A DNA stretch of 64,000 nt from Ecdyonurus torrentis (GCA_949318235.1 CASGGR010000026.1:1733744-1797743), one strand, 5' to 3'. Counted from the first letter of the stretch, positions 38,010 through 52,098 are shown. Notes: a model not told the origin generated them from the letters alone. Numbers and translations are program-made.

Positions 38010-38236
38010 GCGATTAAGGTGTAATAACCTTTTCTTTGCAAGTCTGTTAGTCCTACATTTTAGTTCAAACCGCAAGCCTGTAGCTTTATTAGTTTTGGAG
38101 ATATCATCAAAAATCGTATTCACAGCCTGAAAAGTACGATGAGAAAGCACTAAGATTCTCTATAACGGCGCAAGTTTGCATTGGAGCGATTAAGGTGTAA
38201 TAACCTTTTCTTTGCAAGTCTGTTAGTCCTACATTT
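38010..38236. repeat. Short left-domain remnant, then boundary between two array domains
   Basis: About 1.3 monomers match 35,547 onward (offset 2463), including 'cagcctg' and 'ggcgcaag'. At 38,237 'acatttaag' replaces the expected 'acattttag', and the sequence continues as the right-domain monomer with 'tcgaaaatatcataaataat'. To the right I find no EcoRI-variant, 'catatt' or 'aac+T8' monomer. Confidence 0.8.
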
Positions 38237-40852
38237 AAGTTCAAACCGCAAGCCTGTAGCTTTATTAGTTTCGAAAATATCATAAATAATTGTATTCACA
38301 GTCTGAAAAGAACGATTAGAAAGCACTGAGATTCTCTATAACAGCGAAAGTTTGCATTGGAGCGATTAAGGTGTAATAACCTTTTCTTGGCAAGTCTGTT
38401 AGTCCTACATTTTAGTTCAAATCGCAAGCCTGTAGCTTTATTAGTTTCGGAAATATCATCAAAAATCGTATTCACAGTCTGAAAAGTACGATGAGAAAGC
38501 ACTGAGATTCTCTATAACAGCGAAAGTTTGCATTGGAGCGATTAAGGTGTAATAACCTTTTCTTTTCAAGGCTGTTAGTCCTACACTTTAGTTTAAACCG
38601 CAAGCCTGTAGCTTTATTAGTTTCGGAAATATCATCAAAAATCTTATTCACAGTCTGAAAAGTACGAAGAGAAAGCACTGAGATTCTCTATAACGGCAAA
38701 AGTTTACATTGGAGCGATAAAGGTGTAATAACCTTTTCTTTGAGAGTCTCTTAGTGCTACATTTTAGTTCAAACCGCAAGCCTGTAGCTTCATTAGTTTC
38801 GGAGATATCATCAAAAATCGTATTCACAGTCTGAAAAGTACGATAAGAAAGCACTAAGATTCTCTATAACGGCGAAAGTTTGCATTGGAGCGATTAAGGT
38901 GTAATAACCTTTTCTTTGCAAGTCTGTTAGTCCTACATTTTAGTTCAAACCGCAAGCCTGTAGCTTTATTAGTTTCGGAGATATCATCAAAAATCGTATT
39001 TACAGTCTGAAAAGTACGATGAGAAAGCACTAAGATTCTCTATAACGGCGAAAGTTTGCATTGGACCGATTAAGGTGTAATAACCATTTCTTTGCAAGTT
39101 TGTTAGTCCTAAATTTTAGTTTAAACCGCAAGCCTGTAGCTTTATAAGTTTCGGAAATATCATCAAAAATCGTATTCACAGTCTGAAAATTACGATGAGA
39201 AAGCGCTGAGATTTTCTATAACGGTAAAAGTTTGCATTGGAGCGATTAAGGTGTAATAACCTTTTCTTTGCAAGTCTGTTAGTCCTACATTTTAGTTCAA
39301 ACCGCGAGCCTGTAGCTTTATAAGTTTCGGAGATATCATCAAAAATCGTATTCACAGTCTGAAAAGTACGATGAGAAAGCACTGAGTTTCTCTATAACGG
39401 CGAAAGTTTGCATTGGAGCGATTAAGGTGTAATAACCTTTTCTTTGCAAGTCTGTTATTCCAACATTTTAGTTCAAACCGCAAGCCTGTAGCTTTATTAG
39501 TTTCGGAGATATCAATAAAAATCGTATTCACAGTCTGAAAAATACGATGAGAAAGCACTAAGATTCTCTATAACGGCGAAAGTTTGCATTGGATCGATTA
39601 AGGTGTAATAACCTTTTCTTTGCAAGTCTGTTAGTCCTACATTTTAGTTCAAACCGCAAGCCTGTAGCTTTATTAGTTTTGGAAATATCATCAAAAATCG
39701 TATTCACAGTTTGAAAAGTACGATGAGAAAACACTGAGATTCTCTATAACGGCGAAAGTTTGCATTGGAGCGATTAAGGTGTAATAACCTTTACTTTGCA
39801 AGTCTGTTAGTCCTACATTTAAGTTCAAACCGCAAGCCTGTAGCTTTATTAGTTTCGGAGATATCATCAAAAATCGTATTCACAGTCTGAAAAGTACGAT
39901 GAGAAAGCACTGAGATTCTCTATAACGGCGAAAGTTTGCATTGGAGCGATTAAGGTGTAATAACCTTTTTTTTGCAAGTCTGTTAGTCCTACATTTTAGT
40001 TCAAACCGCAAGCCTGTAGCTTTATTAGTTTCGGAGATATCAATAAAAATCGTATTCACAGTCTGAAAAGTACGATGAGAAAGCACTGAGATTCTCTATA
40101 ACAGCGAAAGTTTGCATTGGAGCGATTAAGGTGTAATAACCTTTTCTTTGCAAGTCTGTTCGTCCTACATTTAAGTTCAAACCGCAAGCCTGTAGCTTTA
40201 TTAGTTTCGGAGATATCATCAAAAATCGTATTCACAGTCTGAAAAGTACGATGAGAAAAAACTGAGATTCTCTATAACGGCGAAAGTTTGCATTGGAGCG
40301 ATTAAGGTGTAATAACCTTTTCTTTACAAGTCTGTTAGTCCTACATTTTAGTTCAAACCGCAAGCCTGTAGCTTTATTAGTTTCGGAGATATCAATAAAA
40401 ATCGTATTCACAGTCTGAAAAGTACGATGAGAAAGCACTGAGATTCTCTATAACGGCAAAAGTTTGCATTGGAGCGATTAAGGTGTAATAACCTTTTCTT
40501 TGCAAGTCTGTTAGTCCTACATTTTAGTTCAAACCGCAAGCCTGTAGCTTTATTAGTTTCGGAAATATCATCAAAAATCGTATTCACAGTCTGAAAAGTA
40601 CGATGAGAAAGCACTGAGATTCTTTATAACGGCAAAAGTTTACATTGGAGCGATTAAGGTGTAATACCTTTTCTTTGCAAATCTGTTAGTCCTACATTTA
40701 AGTTCAAACTGCAAGCCTGTAGCTTTATTAGTTTCGGAGATATCATCAAAAATCGTATTCACAGTCTGAAAAGTACGATGAGAAAGCACTAAGATTCTCT
40801 ATAACGGCGAAAGTTTGCATTAGAGCGATTAAGGTGTAATAACCTTTTCTTT
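38237..40852. repeat. Partial or older version of the 16-monomer unit
   Basis: The first monomers match 40,876 onward at offset 2639 ('aataattgtattc', 'cttggcaag', 'tttgagagtctcttagtgc'). From about 39.0 to 39.8 kb the match is at offset 2991, so two monomers present in the complete unit are absent here. From 39.8 to 40.85 kb the copies differ from the 16-monomer unit and share a 'gatatcaataaaaatcg' variant. A one-base loss is seen near 40,665 ('gtaataccttttc'). Confidence 0.8.
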
Positions 40853-43668
40853 TCAAGTCTGTTAGTCCTACATTTAAGTTCAAACCGCAAGCCTGTAGCT
40901 TTATTAGTTTCGAAAATATCATAAATAATTGTATTCACAGTCTGAAAAGAACGATTAGAAAGCACTGAGATTCTCTATAACAGCGAAAGTTTGCATTGGA
41001 GCGATTAAGGTGTAATAACCTTTTCTTGGCAAGTCTGTTAGTCCTACATTTTAGTTCAAATCGCAAGCCTGTAGCTTTATTAGTTTCGGAAATATCATCA
41101 AAAATCGTATTCACAGTCTGAAAAGTACGATGAGAAAGCACTGAGATTCTCTATAACAGCGAAAGTTTGCATTGGAGCGATTGAGGTGTAATAACCTTTT
41201 CTTTTCAAGGCTGTTAGTCCTACACTTTAGTTTAAACCGCAAGCCTGTAGCTTTATTAGTTTCGGAAATATCATCAAAAATCTTATTCACAGTCTGAAAA
41301 GTACGAAGAGAAAGCACTGAGATTCTCTATAACGGCAAAAGTTTACATTGGAGCGATAAAGGTGTAATAACCTTTTCTTTGAGAGTCTCTTAGTGCTACA
41401 TTTTAGTTCAAACCGCAAGCCTGTAGCTTCATTAGTTTCGGAGATATCATCAAAAATCGTATTCACAGTCTGAAAAGTACGATAAGAAAGCACTAAGATT
41501 CTCTATAACGGCGAAAGTTTGCATTGGAGCGATTAAGGTGTTATAACCTTTTGTTTGCAAGTTTGTTAGTCCTAAATTTTAGTTTAAACCGCAAGCCTGT
41601 AGCTTTATTAGTTTCGGAAATATCATCAAAAATCGTATTCACAGTCTGAAAAGTACGATGAGAAAGCACTGAGATTCTCGATAACAGCGAAAGTTTGCAT
41701 TTGAGCGATTAAGGTGTAATAACCTTTTCTTTGCAAGTCTGTTAGTCCTACATTTAAGTTCAAACCGCAAGCCTGTAGCTTTATTAGTTTCGGAGATATC
41801 ATCAAAAATCGTATTCACAGTCTGAAAAGTACGATGAGAAAGCACTGAGATTCTCTATAACGGCGAAAGTTTGCATTGGAGCGATTAAGGTGTAATAACC
41901 TTTTCTTTGCAAGTCTGTTAGTCCTACATTTTAGTTCAAACCGCAAGCCTGTAGCTTTATTAGTTTCGGAGATATCATCAAAAATCGTATTTACAGTCTG
42001 AAAAGTACGATGAGAAAGCACTAAGATTCTCTATAACGGCGAAAGTTTGCATTGGACCGATTAAGGTGTAATAACCATTTCTTTGCAAGTTTGTTAGTCC
42101 TAAATTTTAGTTTAAACCGCAAGCCTGTAGCTTTATAAGTTTCGGAAATATCATCAAAAATCGTATTCACAGTCTGAAAATTACGATGAGAAAGCGCTGA
42201 GATTTTCTATAACGGTGAAAGTTTGCATTGGAGCGATTAAGGTGTAATAACCTTTTCTTTGCAAGTCTGTTAGTCCTACATTTTAGTTCAAACCGCGAGC
42301 CTGTAGCTTTATAAGTTTCGGAGATATCATCAAAAATCGTATTCACAGTCTGAAAAGTACGATGAGAAAGCACTGAGTTTCTCTATAACGGCGAAAGTTT
42401 GCATTGGAGCGATTAAGGTGTAATAACCTTTTCTTTGCAAGTCTGTTATTCCAACATTTTAGTTCAAACCGCAAGCCTGTAGCTTTATTAGTTTCGGAGA
42501 TATCAATAAAAATCGTATTCACAGTCTGAAAAATACGATGAGAAAGCACTAAGATTCTCTATAACGGCGAAAGTTTGCATTGGATCGATTAAGGTGTAAT
42601 AACCTTTTCTTTGCAAGTCTGTTAGTCCTACATTTTAGTTCAAACCGCAAGCCTGTAGCTTTATTAGTTTTGGAAATATCATCAAAAATCGTATTCACAG
42701 TTTGAAAAGTACGATGAGAAAACACTGAGATTCTCTATAACGGCGAAAGTTTGCATTGGAGCGATTAAGGTGTAATAACCTTTACTTTGCAAGTCTGTTA
42801 GTCCTACATTTTAGTTCAAACCGCAAGCCTGTAGCTTTAATAGTTTCGAAAATAACATCAAAAATCGTATTCACAGTCTGAAAAGTACGATGAGAAAGCA
42901 CTGAGATTCTCTATAACGGCGAAAGTTTGCATTGGAACGATTAAGGTGTAATGACCTTTTCTTTGCAAGTCTGTTAGTCCTACAATTAAGTTCAAACTGC
43001 AAGCCTGTAGCTTTATTAGTTTCGGAGATAACATCAAAAATCGTATTCACAGTCTGAAAAGTACGATGAGAGAGCACTGAGATTCTCTATAACGGCGAAA
43101 GTTTGCATTAGAGCGATTAAGGTGTAATAACCTTTTCTTTTCAAGTCTGTTAGTCCTACATTTAAGTTCAAACCGCAAGCCTGTAGCTTTATTAGATTCG
43201 GAGATATCATCAAAAATCGTATTTACAGTCTGAAAAGTACGATGAGAAAGCACTAAGATTCTCTATAACGGCGAAAGTTTGCATTGGAGCGATTAAGGTG
43301 TTATAACCTTTTCTTTGCAAGTTTGTTAGTCCTAAATTTAAGTTTAAACCGCAAGTCTGTAGCTTTATAAGTTTCGGAGATATCATCAAAAATCGTATTC
43401 ACAGTCTGAAAAGTACGATGAGAAAGCACTGAGATTCTCTATAACGGCGAAAGTTTGCATTGGAGCGTTTAAGGTGTAATAATCTTTTCTTTGCAAGTCT
43501 GTTAGTCCTACATTTTAGTTCAAACCGCAAGCCTGTAGCTTTATTAGTTTCGGAGATATCATCAAAAATCGTATTTACAGTCTGAAAAGTACGATGAGAA
43601 AGCACTAAGATTCTCTATAACGGCGAAAGTTTGCATTGGACCGATTAAGGTGTAATAACCATTTCTTT
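40853..43668. repeat. 16-monomer higher-order repeat unit, copy 1 (2816 bp)
   Basis: Repeated directly downstream at exactly 2816 = 16 x 176. Markers in order are 'aataattgtattc', 'cttggcaag', 'tttgagagtctcttagtgc' near 41,390, 'ccaacatttt' near 42,450, 'gataacatc' near 42,850 and 43,027, and 'tagattcgg' near 43,194. Its last monomer is a hybrid: 'ataaccatttc' joins 'ttttcaagtctg' near 43,669, which marks the seam with copy 2. Confidence 0.93.
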
Positions 43669-46484
43669 TCAAGTCTGTTAGTCCTACATTTAAGTTCAAA
43701 CCGCAAGCCTGTAGCTTTATTAGTTTCGAAAATATCATAAATAATTGTATTCACAGTCTGAAAAGAACGATTAGAAAGCACTGAGATTCTCTATAACAGC
43801 GAAAGTTTGCATTGGAGCGATTAAGGTGTAATAACCTTTTCTTGGCAAGTCTGTTAGTCCTACATTTTAGTTCAAATCGCAAGCCTGTAGCTTTATTAGT
43901 TTCGGAAATATCATCAAAAATCGTATTCACAGTCTGAAAAGTACGATGAGAAAGCACTGAGATTCTCTATAACAGCGAAAGTTTGCATTGGAGCGATTGA
44001 GGTGTAATAACCTTTTCTTTTCAAGGCTGTTAGTCCTACACTTTAGTTTAAACCGCAAGCCTGTAGCTTTATTAGTTTCGGAAATATCATCAAAAATCTT
44101 ATTCACAGTCTGAAAAGTACGAAGAGAAAGCACTGAGATTCTCTATAACGGCAAAAGTTTACATTGGAGCGATAAAGGTGTAATAACCTTTTCTTTGAGA
44201 GTCTCTTAGTGCTACATTTTAGTTCAAACCGCAAGCCTGTAGCTTCATTAGTTTCGGAGATATCATCAAAAATCGTATTCACAGTCTGAAAAGTACGATA
44301 AGAAAGCACTAAGATTCTCTATAACGGCGAAAGTTTGCATTGGAGCGATTAAGGTGTTATAACCTTTTGTTTGCAAGTTTGTTAGTCCTAAATTTTAGTT
44401 TAAACCGCAAGCCTGTAGCTTTATTAGTTTCGGAAATATCATCAAAAATCGTATTCACAGTCTGAAAAGTACGATGAGAAAGCACTGAGATTCTCGATAA
44501 CAGCGAAAGTTTGCATTTGAGCGATTAAGGTGTAATAACCTTTTCTTTGCAAGTCTGTTAGTCCTACATTTAAGTTCAAACCGCAAGCCTGTAGCTTTAT
44601 TAGTTTCGGAGATATCATCAAAAATCGTATTCACAGTCTGAAAAGTACGATGAGAAAGCACTGAGATTCTCTATAACGGCGAAAGTTTGCATTGGAGCGA
44701 TTAAGGTGTAATAACCTTTTCTTTGCAAGTCTGTTAGTCCTACATTTTAGTTCAAACCGCAAGCCTGTAGCTTTATTAGTTTCGGAGATATCATCAAAAA
44801 TCGTATTTACAGTCTGAAAAGTACGATGAGAAAGCACTAAGATTCTCTATAACGGCGAAAGTTTGCATTGGACCGATTAAGGTGTAATAACCATTTCTTT
44901 GCAAGTTTGTTAGTCCTAAATTTTAGTTTAAACCGCAAGCCTGTAGCTTTATAAGTTTCGGAAATATCATCAAAAATCGTATTCACAGTCTGAAAATTAC
45001 GATGAGAAAGCGCTGAGATTTTCTATAACGGTGAAAGTTTGCATTGGAGCGATTAAGGTGTAATAACCTTTTCTTTGCAAGTCTGTTAGTCCTACATTTT
45101 AGTTCAAACCGCGAGCCTGTAGCTTTATAAGTTTCGGAGATATCATCAAAAATCGTATTCACAGTCTGAAAAGTACGATGAGAAAGCACTGAGTTTCTCT
45201 ATAACGGCGAAAGTTTGCATTGGAGCGATTAAGGTGTAATAACCTTTTCTTTGCAAGTCTGTTATTCCAACATTTTAGTTCAAACCGCAAGCCTGTAGCT
45301 TTATTAGTTTCGGAGATATCAATAAAAATCGTATTCACAGTCTGAAAAATACGATGAGAAAGCACTAAGATTCTCTATAACGGCGAAAGTTTGCATTGGA
45401 TCGATTAAGGTGTAATAACCTTTTCTTTGCAAGTCTGTTAGTCCTACATTTTAGTTCAAACCGCAAGCCTGTAGCTTTATTAGTTTTGGAAATATCATCA
45501 AAAATCGTATTCACAGTTTGAAAAGTACGATGAGAAAACACTGAGATTCTCTATAACGGCGAAAGTTTGCATTGGAGCGATTAAGGTGTAATAACCTTTA
45601 CTTTGCAAGTCTGTTAGTCCTACATTTTAGTTCAAACCGCAAGCCTGTAGCTTTAATAGTTTCGAAAATAACATCAAAAATCGTATTCACAGTCTGAAAA
45701 GTACGATGAGAAAGCACTGAGATTCTCTATAACGGCGAAAGTTTGCATTGGAACGATTAAGGTGTAATGACCTTTTCTTTGCAAGTCTGTTAGTCCTACA
45801 ATTAAGTTCAAACTGCAAGCCTGTAGCTTTATTAGTTTCGGAGATAACATCAAAAATCGTATTCACAGTCTGAAAAGTACGATGAGAGAGCACTGAGATT
45901 CTCTATAACGGCGAAAGTTTGCATTAGAGCGATTAAGGTGTAATAACCTTTTCTTTTCAAGTCTGTTAGTCCTACATTTAAGTTCAAACCGCAAGCCTGT
46001 AGCTTTATTAGATTCGGAGATATCATCAAAAATCGTATTTACAGTCTGAAAAGTACGATGAGAAAGCACTAAGATTCTCTATAACGGCGAAAGTTTGCAT
46101 TGGAGCGATTAAGGTGTTATAACCTTTTCTTTGCAAGTTTGTTAGTCCTAAATTTAAGTTTAAACCGCAAGTCTGTAGCTTTATAAGTTTCGGAGATATC
46201 ATCAAAAATCGTATTCACAGTCTGAAAAGTACGATGAGAAAGCACTGAGATTCTCTATAACGGCGAAAGTTTGCATTGGAGCGTTTAAGGTGTAATAATC
46301 TTTTCTTTGCAAGTCTGTTAGTCCTACATTTTAGTTCAAACCGCAAGCCTGTAGCTTTATTAGTTTCGGTGATATCATCAAAAATCGTATTTACAGTCTG
46401 AAAAGTACGATGAGAAAGCACTAAGATTCTCTATAACGGCGAAAGTTTGCATTGGACCGATTAAGGTGTAATAACCATTTCTTT
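43669..46484. repeat. 16-monomer higher-order repeat unit, copy 2 (2816 bp)
   Basis: Tandem copy of 40,853-43,668 with very few differences; one is 'ttcggtgatatc' near 46,367 where copy 1 has 'ttcggagatatc'. The seam is at 46,485, where 'ctttgcaag' replaces the 'cttttcaag' that would open a third unit. Confidence 0.93.
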
Positions 46485-48930
46485 GCAAGTTTGTTAGTCC
46501 TAAGTTTTAGTTTAAACCGCAAGCCTGTAGCTTTATAAGTTTCGGAGATATCATCAAAAATCGTATTCACAGTCTGAAAATTACGATGAGAAAGCGCTGA
46601 GATTCTCTATAACGGTAAAAGTTTGCATTGGAGCGATTAAGGTGTAATAACCTTTTCTTTGCAAGTCTGTTAGTCCTACATTTTAGTTCAAACCGCGAGC
46701 CTGTAGCTTTATTAGTTTTGGAGATATCATCAAAAATCGTATTCACAGTCTGAAAAGTACGATGAGAAAGCACTGAGATTCTCTATAACGGCGAAAGTTG
46801 GCATTGGAGCGATTAAGGTGTGATAACCTTTTCTTTGCAAGTCTGTTATTCCTACATTTTAGTTCAAACCGCAAGCCTGTAGCTTTATTAGTTTCGGAGA
46901 TATCAATAAAATCGTATTCACAGTCTGAAAAATACGATGAGAAAGCACTGAGATTCTCTATAACAGCGAAAGTTTGCATTCAAACGATTAAGGTGTAATA
47001 ACCTTTTCTTTGCAAGTCTGTTAGTCCTACATTTTAGTTCAAACCGCAAGGCTGTAGCTTTATTAGTTTCGGAGATATCATCAAAAATCGTATTCACAGT
47101 CTGAAAAGTACGATGAGAAAACACTGAGATTCTCTATAACGGCGAAAGTTTGCATTGGAGCGATTAAGGTGTAATAACCTTTACTTTGCAAGTCTGTTAG
47201 TCCTACATTTTAGTTCAAACCGCAAGCCTGTAGCTTTATTAGTTTCGGAAATATCATCAAAAATCGTATTCACAGTCTGAAAAGTACGATGAGAAAGCAC
47301 TGAGATTCTCTATAACGGCGAAAGTTTGCATTGGAACGATTAAGGTGTAATTACCTTTTCTTTGCAAGTCTGTTAGTCCTACATTTAGGTTCAAACTGCA
47401 AGCCTGTAGCTTTATTAGTTTCGGAGATATTATCAAAAATCGTATTCACAGTCTGAAAAGTACGATGAGAGAGCACTGAGATTCTCTATAACGGCGAAAG
47501 TTTGCATTGGAGCGATTAAGGTGTAATTACCTTTTCTTTGCAAGTCTGTTAGTCCTACATTTAAGTTCAAACCGCAAGCCTGTAGCTTTATTAGTTTCGG
47601 AGATATCAACAAAAATCGTATTCACAGTCTGAAAACTACGATGAGAAAGCACTAAGATTCTCTATAACGGCGAAAGTTTGCATTGGATCGATTAAGGTGT
47701 AATAACCTTTTCTTTGCAAGTCTGTTAGTCCTACATTTAAGTTCAAACCGCAAGCCTGTACCTTTATTAGTTTTGGAGGTATCATCAAAAATCGTATTCA
47801 CACTCTTAAAAGTACGATGAGAAAGCACTGAGATTCTCTATAACGGCGAAAGTTTGCATTGGAGCGATTAAGGTGTAATAACCTTTTCTTTGCAAGTGTG
47901 TTAGTCCTAAATTTTAGTTTAAACTGCAAGCCTGTAGCTTTATTAGTTTCGGAAATATCATCAAAAATCGTATTCACAGTCTGAAAAGTACATTGAGAAA
48001 GCACTGAGATTCTCTATAACAGCGAAAGTTTGCATTGAAGCGATTAAGGTGTAATAACCTTTTCTTTGCAAGTCTGTTAGTCCTACATTTTAGTTCAAAT
48101 CGCAAGCCTGTAGCTTTATTAGTTTCGGAGATATCATCAAAAATCGTATTCACAGTCTGAAAAGTACGATGAGAAAGCACTGAGATTCTCTATAACGGCA
48201 AAAGTTTACATTGGAGCGATTAAGGTGTAATAACCTTTTCTTTGCAAGTCTGTTAGTTCTACATTTAAGTTCAAACCGCAACCCTGTAGCTTTATTAGTT
48301 TCGGAAATATCATCAAAAATCGTATTCACAGTCTGAAAAGTACGATGAAAAAGCACTAAGATTCTCTATAATGGCAAAATTTTGCATTAGAGCGATTAAG
48401 GTGTAATAATCTTTTCTTTGCAAGTGTGTTAGTTCTTCATTTAGGTTCAAACTGCAAGCCTGTAGCTTTATTTGTTTCGGAGATATCATCAAAAATCGTA
48501 TTAACAGTCTGAAAAGTACGATGAGAGAGCACTGAGATTCTCTATAACGGCGAAAGTTTGCATTGGAGCGATTAAGGTGTAATTACCTTTTCTTTGCAAG
48601 TCTGTTAGTCCTACATTTAAGTTCAAACCGCAAGCCTGTAGCTTTATTAGTTTCGGAGATATCAACAAAAATCGTATTCACAGTCTGAAAACTACGATGA
48701 GAAAGCACTAAGATTCTCTATAACGGCGAAAGTTTGCATTGGATCGATTAAGGTGTAATAACCTTTTCTTTGCAAGTCTGTTAGTCCTACATTTTAGTTC
48801 AAACCGCAAGCCTGTAGCTTTATTAGTTTCGGAAATATCATCAAAAATCGTATTCACAGTCTGAAAAGAACGATGAGAAAGCACTGAGATTCTCTATAAC
48901 AGCGAAAGTTTGCATTGGAGCGATTAAGGT
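46485..48930. repeat. About 14 monomers between the 16- and 9-monomer regions
   Basis: These copies share variants with both sides. The first few resemble 42.1-43.0 kb ('aaaattacgatgagaaagcg', 'cctttactttgc'). From about 47.7 kb several match the later 9-monomer units at offsets 1760 and 1936 ('cacactcttaaaag', 'gtacattgag', 'ttcttcatttagg'). A one-base A-tract loss is seen near 46,910. No gene is present. Confidence 0.78.
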
Positions 48931-50514
48931 GTAATTACCTTTTCTTTGCAAGTCTGTTAGTCCTACATTTAAGTTCAAACCGCAAGCCTGTAGCTTTATT
49001 AGTTTCGGAGATATCAACAAAAATCGTATTCACAGTCTGAAAACTACGATGAGAAAGCACTAAGATTCTCTATAACAGCGAAAGTTTGCATTGGATCGAT
49101 TAAGGTGGAATAACCTTTTCTTTGCAAGTCTGTTAGTCCTACATTTTAGTTCAAACCGCAAGCCTGTAGCTTTATTAGTTTCGGAAATATCATCAAAAAT
49201 CGTATTCACAGTCTGAAAAGAACGATGAGAAATCACTGAGATTCTCTATAACAGCGAAAGTTTGCATTGGAGCGATTAAGGTGTAATAACCTTTTCTTTG
49301 CAAGTCTGTTAGTCCTACATTTTAGTTCAAACCGCGAGCCTGTAGCTTTATTAGTTTCGGAAATATCATTAAAAATTGTATTCACAGTCTGAAAAGTACG
49401 ATGAGAAAGCACTGAGATTCTCTATAACGGCGAAAGTTTGCATTGGAGGGATTAAGGTGTAATAACCTTTTCTTTGCAAGTCTGTTAGTCCTACATTTAA
49501 GTTCAAACCGCAAGCCTGTACCTTTATTAGTTTTGGAGGTATCATCAAAAATCGTATTCACACTCTTAAAAGTACGATGAGAAAGCACTGAGATTCTCTA
49601 TAACGGCGAAAGTTTGCATTGGAGCGATTAAGGTGTAATAACCTTTTCTTTGCAAGTGTGTTAGTCCTAAATTTTAGTTTAAACTGCAAGCCTGTAGCTT
49701 TATTAGTTTCGGAAATATCATCAAAAATCGTATTCACAGTCTGAAAAGTACATTGAGAAAGCACTGAGATTCTCTATAACAGCGAAAGTTTGCATTGGAG
49801 CGATTAAGGTGTAATACCCTTTTCTTTTCAAGGCTGTTAGTCCTACATTTTAGTTCAAATGGCAAGCCTGTAGCTTTATTAGTTTCGGAAATATCATCAA
49901 AAATCGTATTCACAGTCGGAAAAGTACGATGAGAAAGCACTGAGATTCTCTATAACAGCGAAAGTTTGCATTGGAGCGATTAAGGTGTAATAACCTTTTC
50001 TTTGCAAGTCTGTTAGTCCTACATTTTAGTTCAAATCGCAAGCCTGTAGCTTTATTAGTTTCAGAGATATCATCAAAAATCGTATTCACAGTCTGAAAAG
50101 TACGATGAGAAAGCACTGAGATTCTCTATAACGGCAAAAGTTTACATTGGAGCGATTAAGGTGTAATAACCTTTTCTTTGCAAGTCTGTTAGTTCTACAT
50201 TTAAGTTCAAACCGCAACCCTGTAGCTTTATTAGTTTCGGAAATATCATCAAAAATCGTATTCACAGTCTGAAAAGTACAATGAAAAAGCACTAAGATTC
50301 TCTATAATGGCAAAATTTTGCATTAGAGCGATTAAGGTGTAATAATCTTTTCTTTGCAAGTGTGTTAGTTCTTCATTTAGGTTCAAACTGCAAGCCTGTA
50401 GCTTTATTAGTTTCGGAGATATCATCAAAAATCGTATTAACAGTCTGAAAAGTACGATGAGAGAGCACTGAGATTCTCTATAACGGCGAAAGTTTGCATT
50501 GGAGCGATTAAGGT
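48931..50514. repeat. 9-monomer higher-order repeat unit, copy 1 (1584 bp)
   Basis: Anchored on 'gtaattacc', which recurs at 48,931, 50,515 and 52,099, exactly 1584 = 9 x 176 apart. Within the unit the order includes 'gatatcaacaaaaatcg', 'gaacgatgag', 'gagggattaagg', 'gtacctttattag' with 'cacactcttaaaag', 'gtacattgag', 'taatacccttttc', 'aaatggcaag' and 'ttcttcatttagg'. Confidence 0.9.
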
Positions 50515-52098
50515 GTAATTACCTTTTCTTTGCAAGTCTGTTAGTCCTACATTTAAGTTCAAACCGCAAGCCTGTAGCTTTATTAGTTTCGGAGATATCA
50601 ACAAAAATCGTATTCACAGTCTGAAAACTACGATGAGAAAGCACTAAGATTCTCTATAACGGCGAAAGTTTGCATTGGATCGATTAAGGTGTAATAACCT
50701 TTTCTTTGCAAGTCTGTTAGTCCTACATTTTAGTTCAAACCGCAAGCCTGTAGCTTTATTAGTTTCGGAAATATCATCAAAAATCGTATTCACAGTCTGA
50801 AAAGAACGATGAGAAAGCACTGAGATTCTCTATAACAGCGAAAGTTTGCATTGGAGCGATTAAGGTGTAATAACCTTTTCTTTGCAAGTCTGTTAGTCCT
50901 ACATTTTAGTTCAAACCGCGAGCCTGTAGCTTTATTAGTTTCGGAGATATCATCAAAATTTGTATTCACAGTCTGAAAAGTACGATGAGAAAGCACTGAG
51001 ATTCTCTATAACGGCGAAAGTTTGCATTGGAGGGATTAAGGTGTAATAACCTTTTCTTTGCAAGTCTGTTAGTCCTACATTTAAGTTCAAACCGCAAGCC
51101 TGTACCTTTATTAGTTTTGGAGGTATCATCAAAAATCGTATTCACACTCTTAAAAGTACGATGAGAAAGCACTGAGATTCTCTATAACGGCGAAAGTTTG
51201 CATTGGAGCGATTAAGGTGTAATAACCTTTTCTTTGCAAGTGTGTTAGTCCTAAATTTTAGTTTAAACTGCAAGCCTGTAGCTTTATTAGTTTCGGAAAT
51301 ATCATCAAAAATCGTATTCACAGTCTGAAAAGTACATTGAGAAAGCACTGAGATTCTCTATAACAGCGAAAGTTTGCATTGGAGCGATTAAGGTGTAATA
51401 CCCTTTTCTTTTCAAGGCTGTTAGTCCTACATTTTAGTTCAAATGGCAAGCCTGTAGCTTTATTAGTTTCGGAAATATCATCAAAAATCGTATTCACAGT
51501 CTGAAAAGTACGATGAGAAAGCACTGAGATTCTCTATAACAGCGAAAGTTTGCATTGGAGCGATTAAGGTGTAATAACCTTTTCTTTGCAAGTCTGTTAG
51601 TCCTACATTTTAGTTCAAATCGCAAGCCTGTAGCTTTATTAGTTTCAGAGATATCATCAAAAATCGTATTCACAGTCTGAAAAGTACGATGAGAAAGCAC
51701 TGAGATTCTCTATAACGGCAAAAGTTTACATTGGAGCGATTAAGGTGTAATAACCTTTTCTTTGCAAGTCTGTTAGTTCTACATTTAAGTTCAAACCGCA
51801 ACCCTGTAGCTTTATTAGTTTCGGAAATATCATCAAAAATCGTATTCACAGTCTGAAAAGTACAATGAAAAAGCACTAAGATTCTCTATAATGGCAAAAT
51901 TTTGCATTAGAGCGATTAAGGTGTAATAATCTTTTCTTTGCAAGTGTGTTAGTTCTTCATTTAGGTTCAAACTGCAAGCCTGTAGCTTTATTAGTTTCGG
52001 AGATATCATCAAAAATCGTATTAACAGTCTGAAAAGTACGATGAGAGAGCACTGAGATTCTCTATAACGGCGAAAGTTTGCATTGGAGCGATTAAGGT
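50515..52098. repeat. 9-monomer higher-order repeat unit, copy 2 (1584 bp)
   Basis: Tandem copy of the preceding unit with the same ordered markers. Few private changes were seen, for example 'atcaaaatttgtattc' near 50,953 and 'cagtctgaaaag' at 51,499 where copy 1 has 'cagtcggaaaag' at 49,915. Confidence 0.9.
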
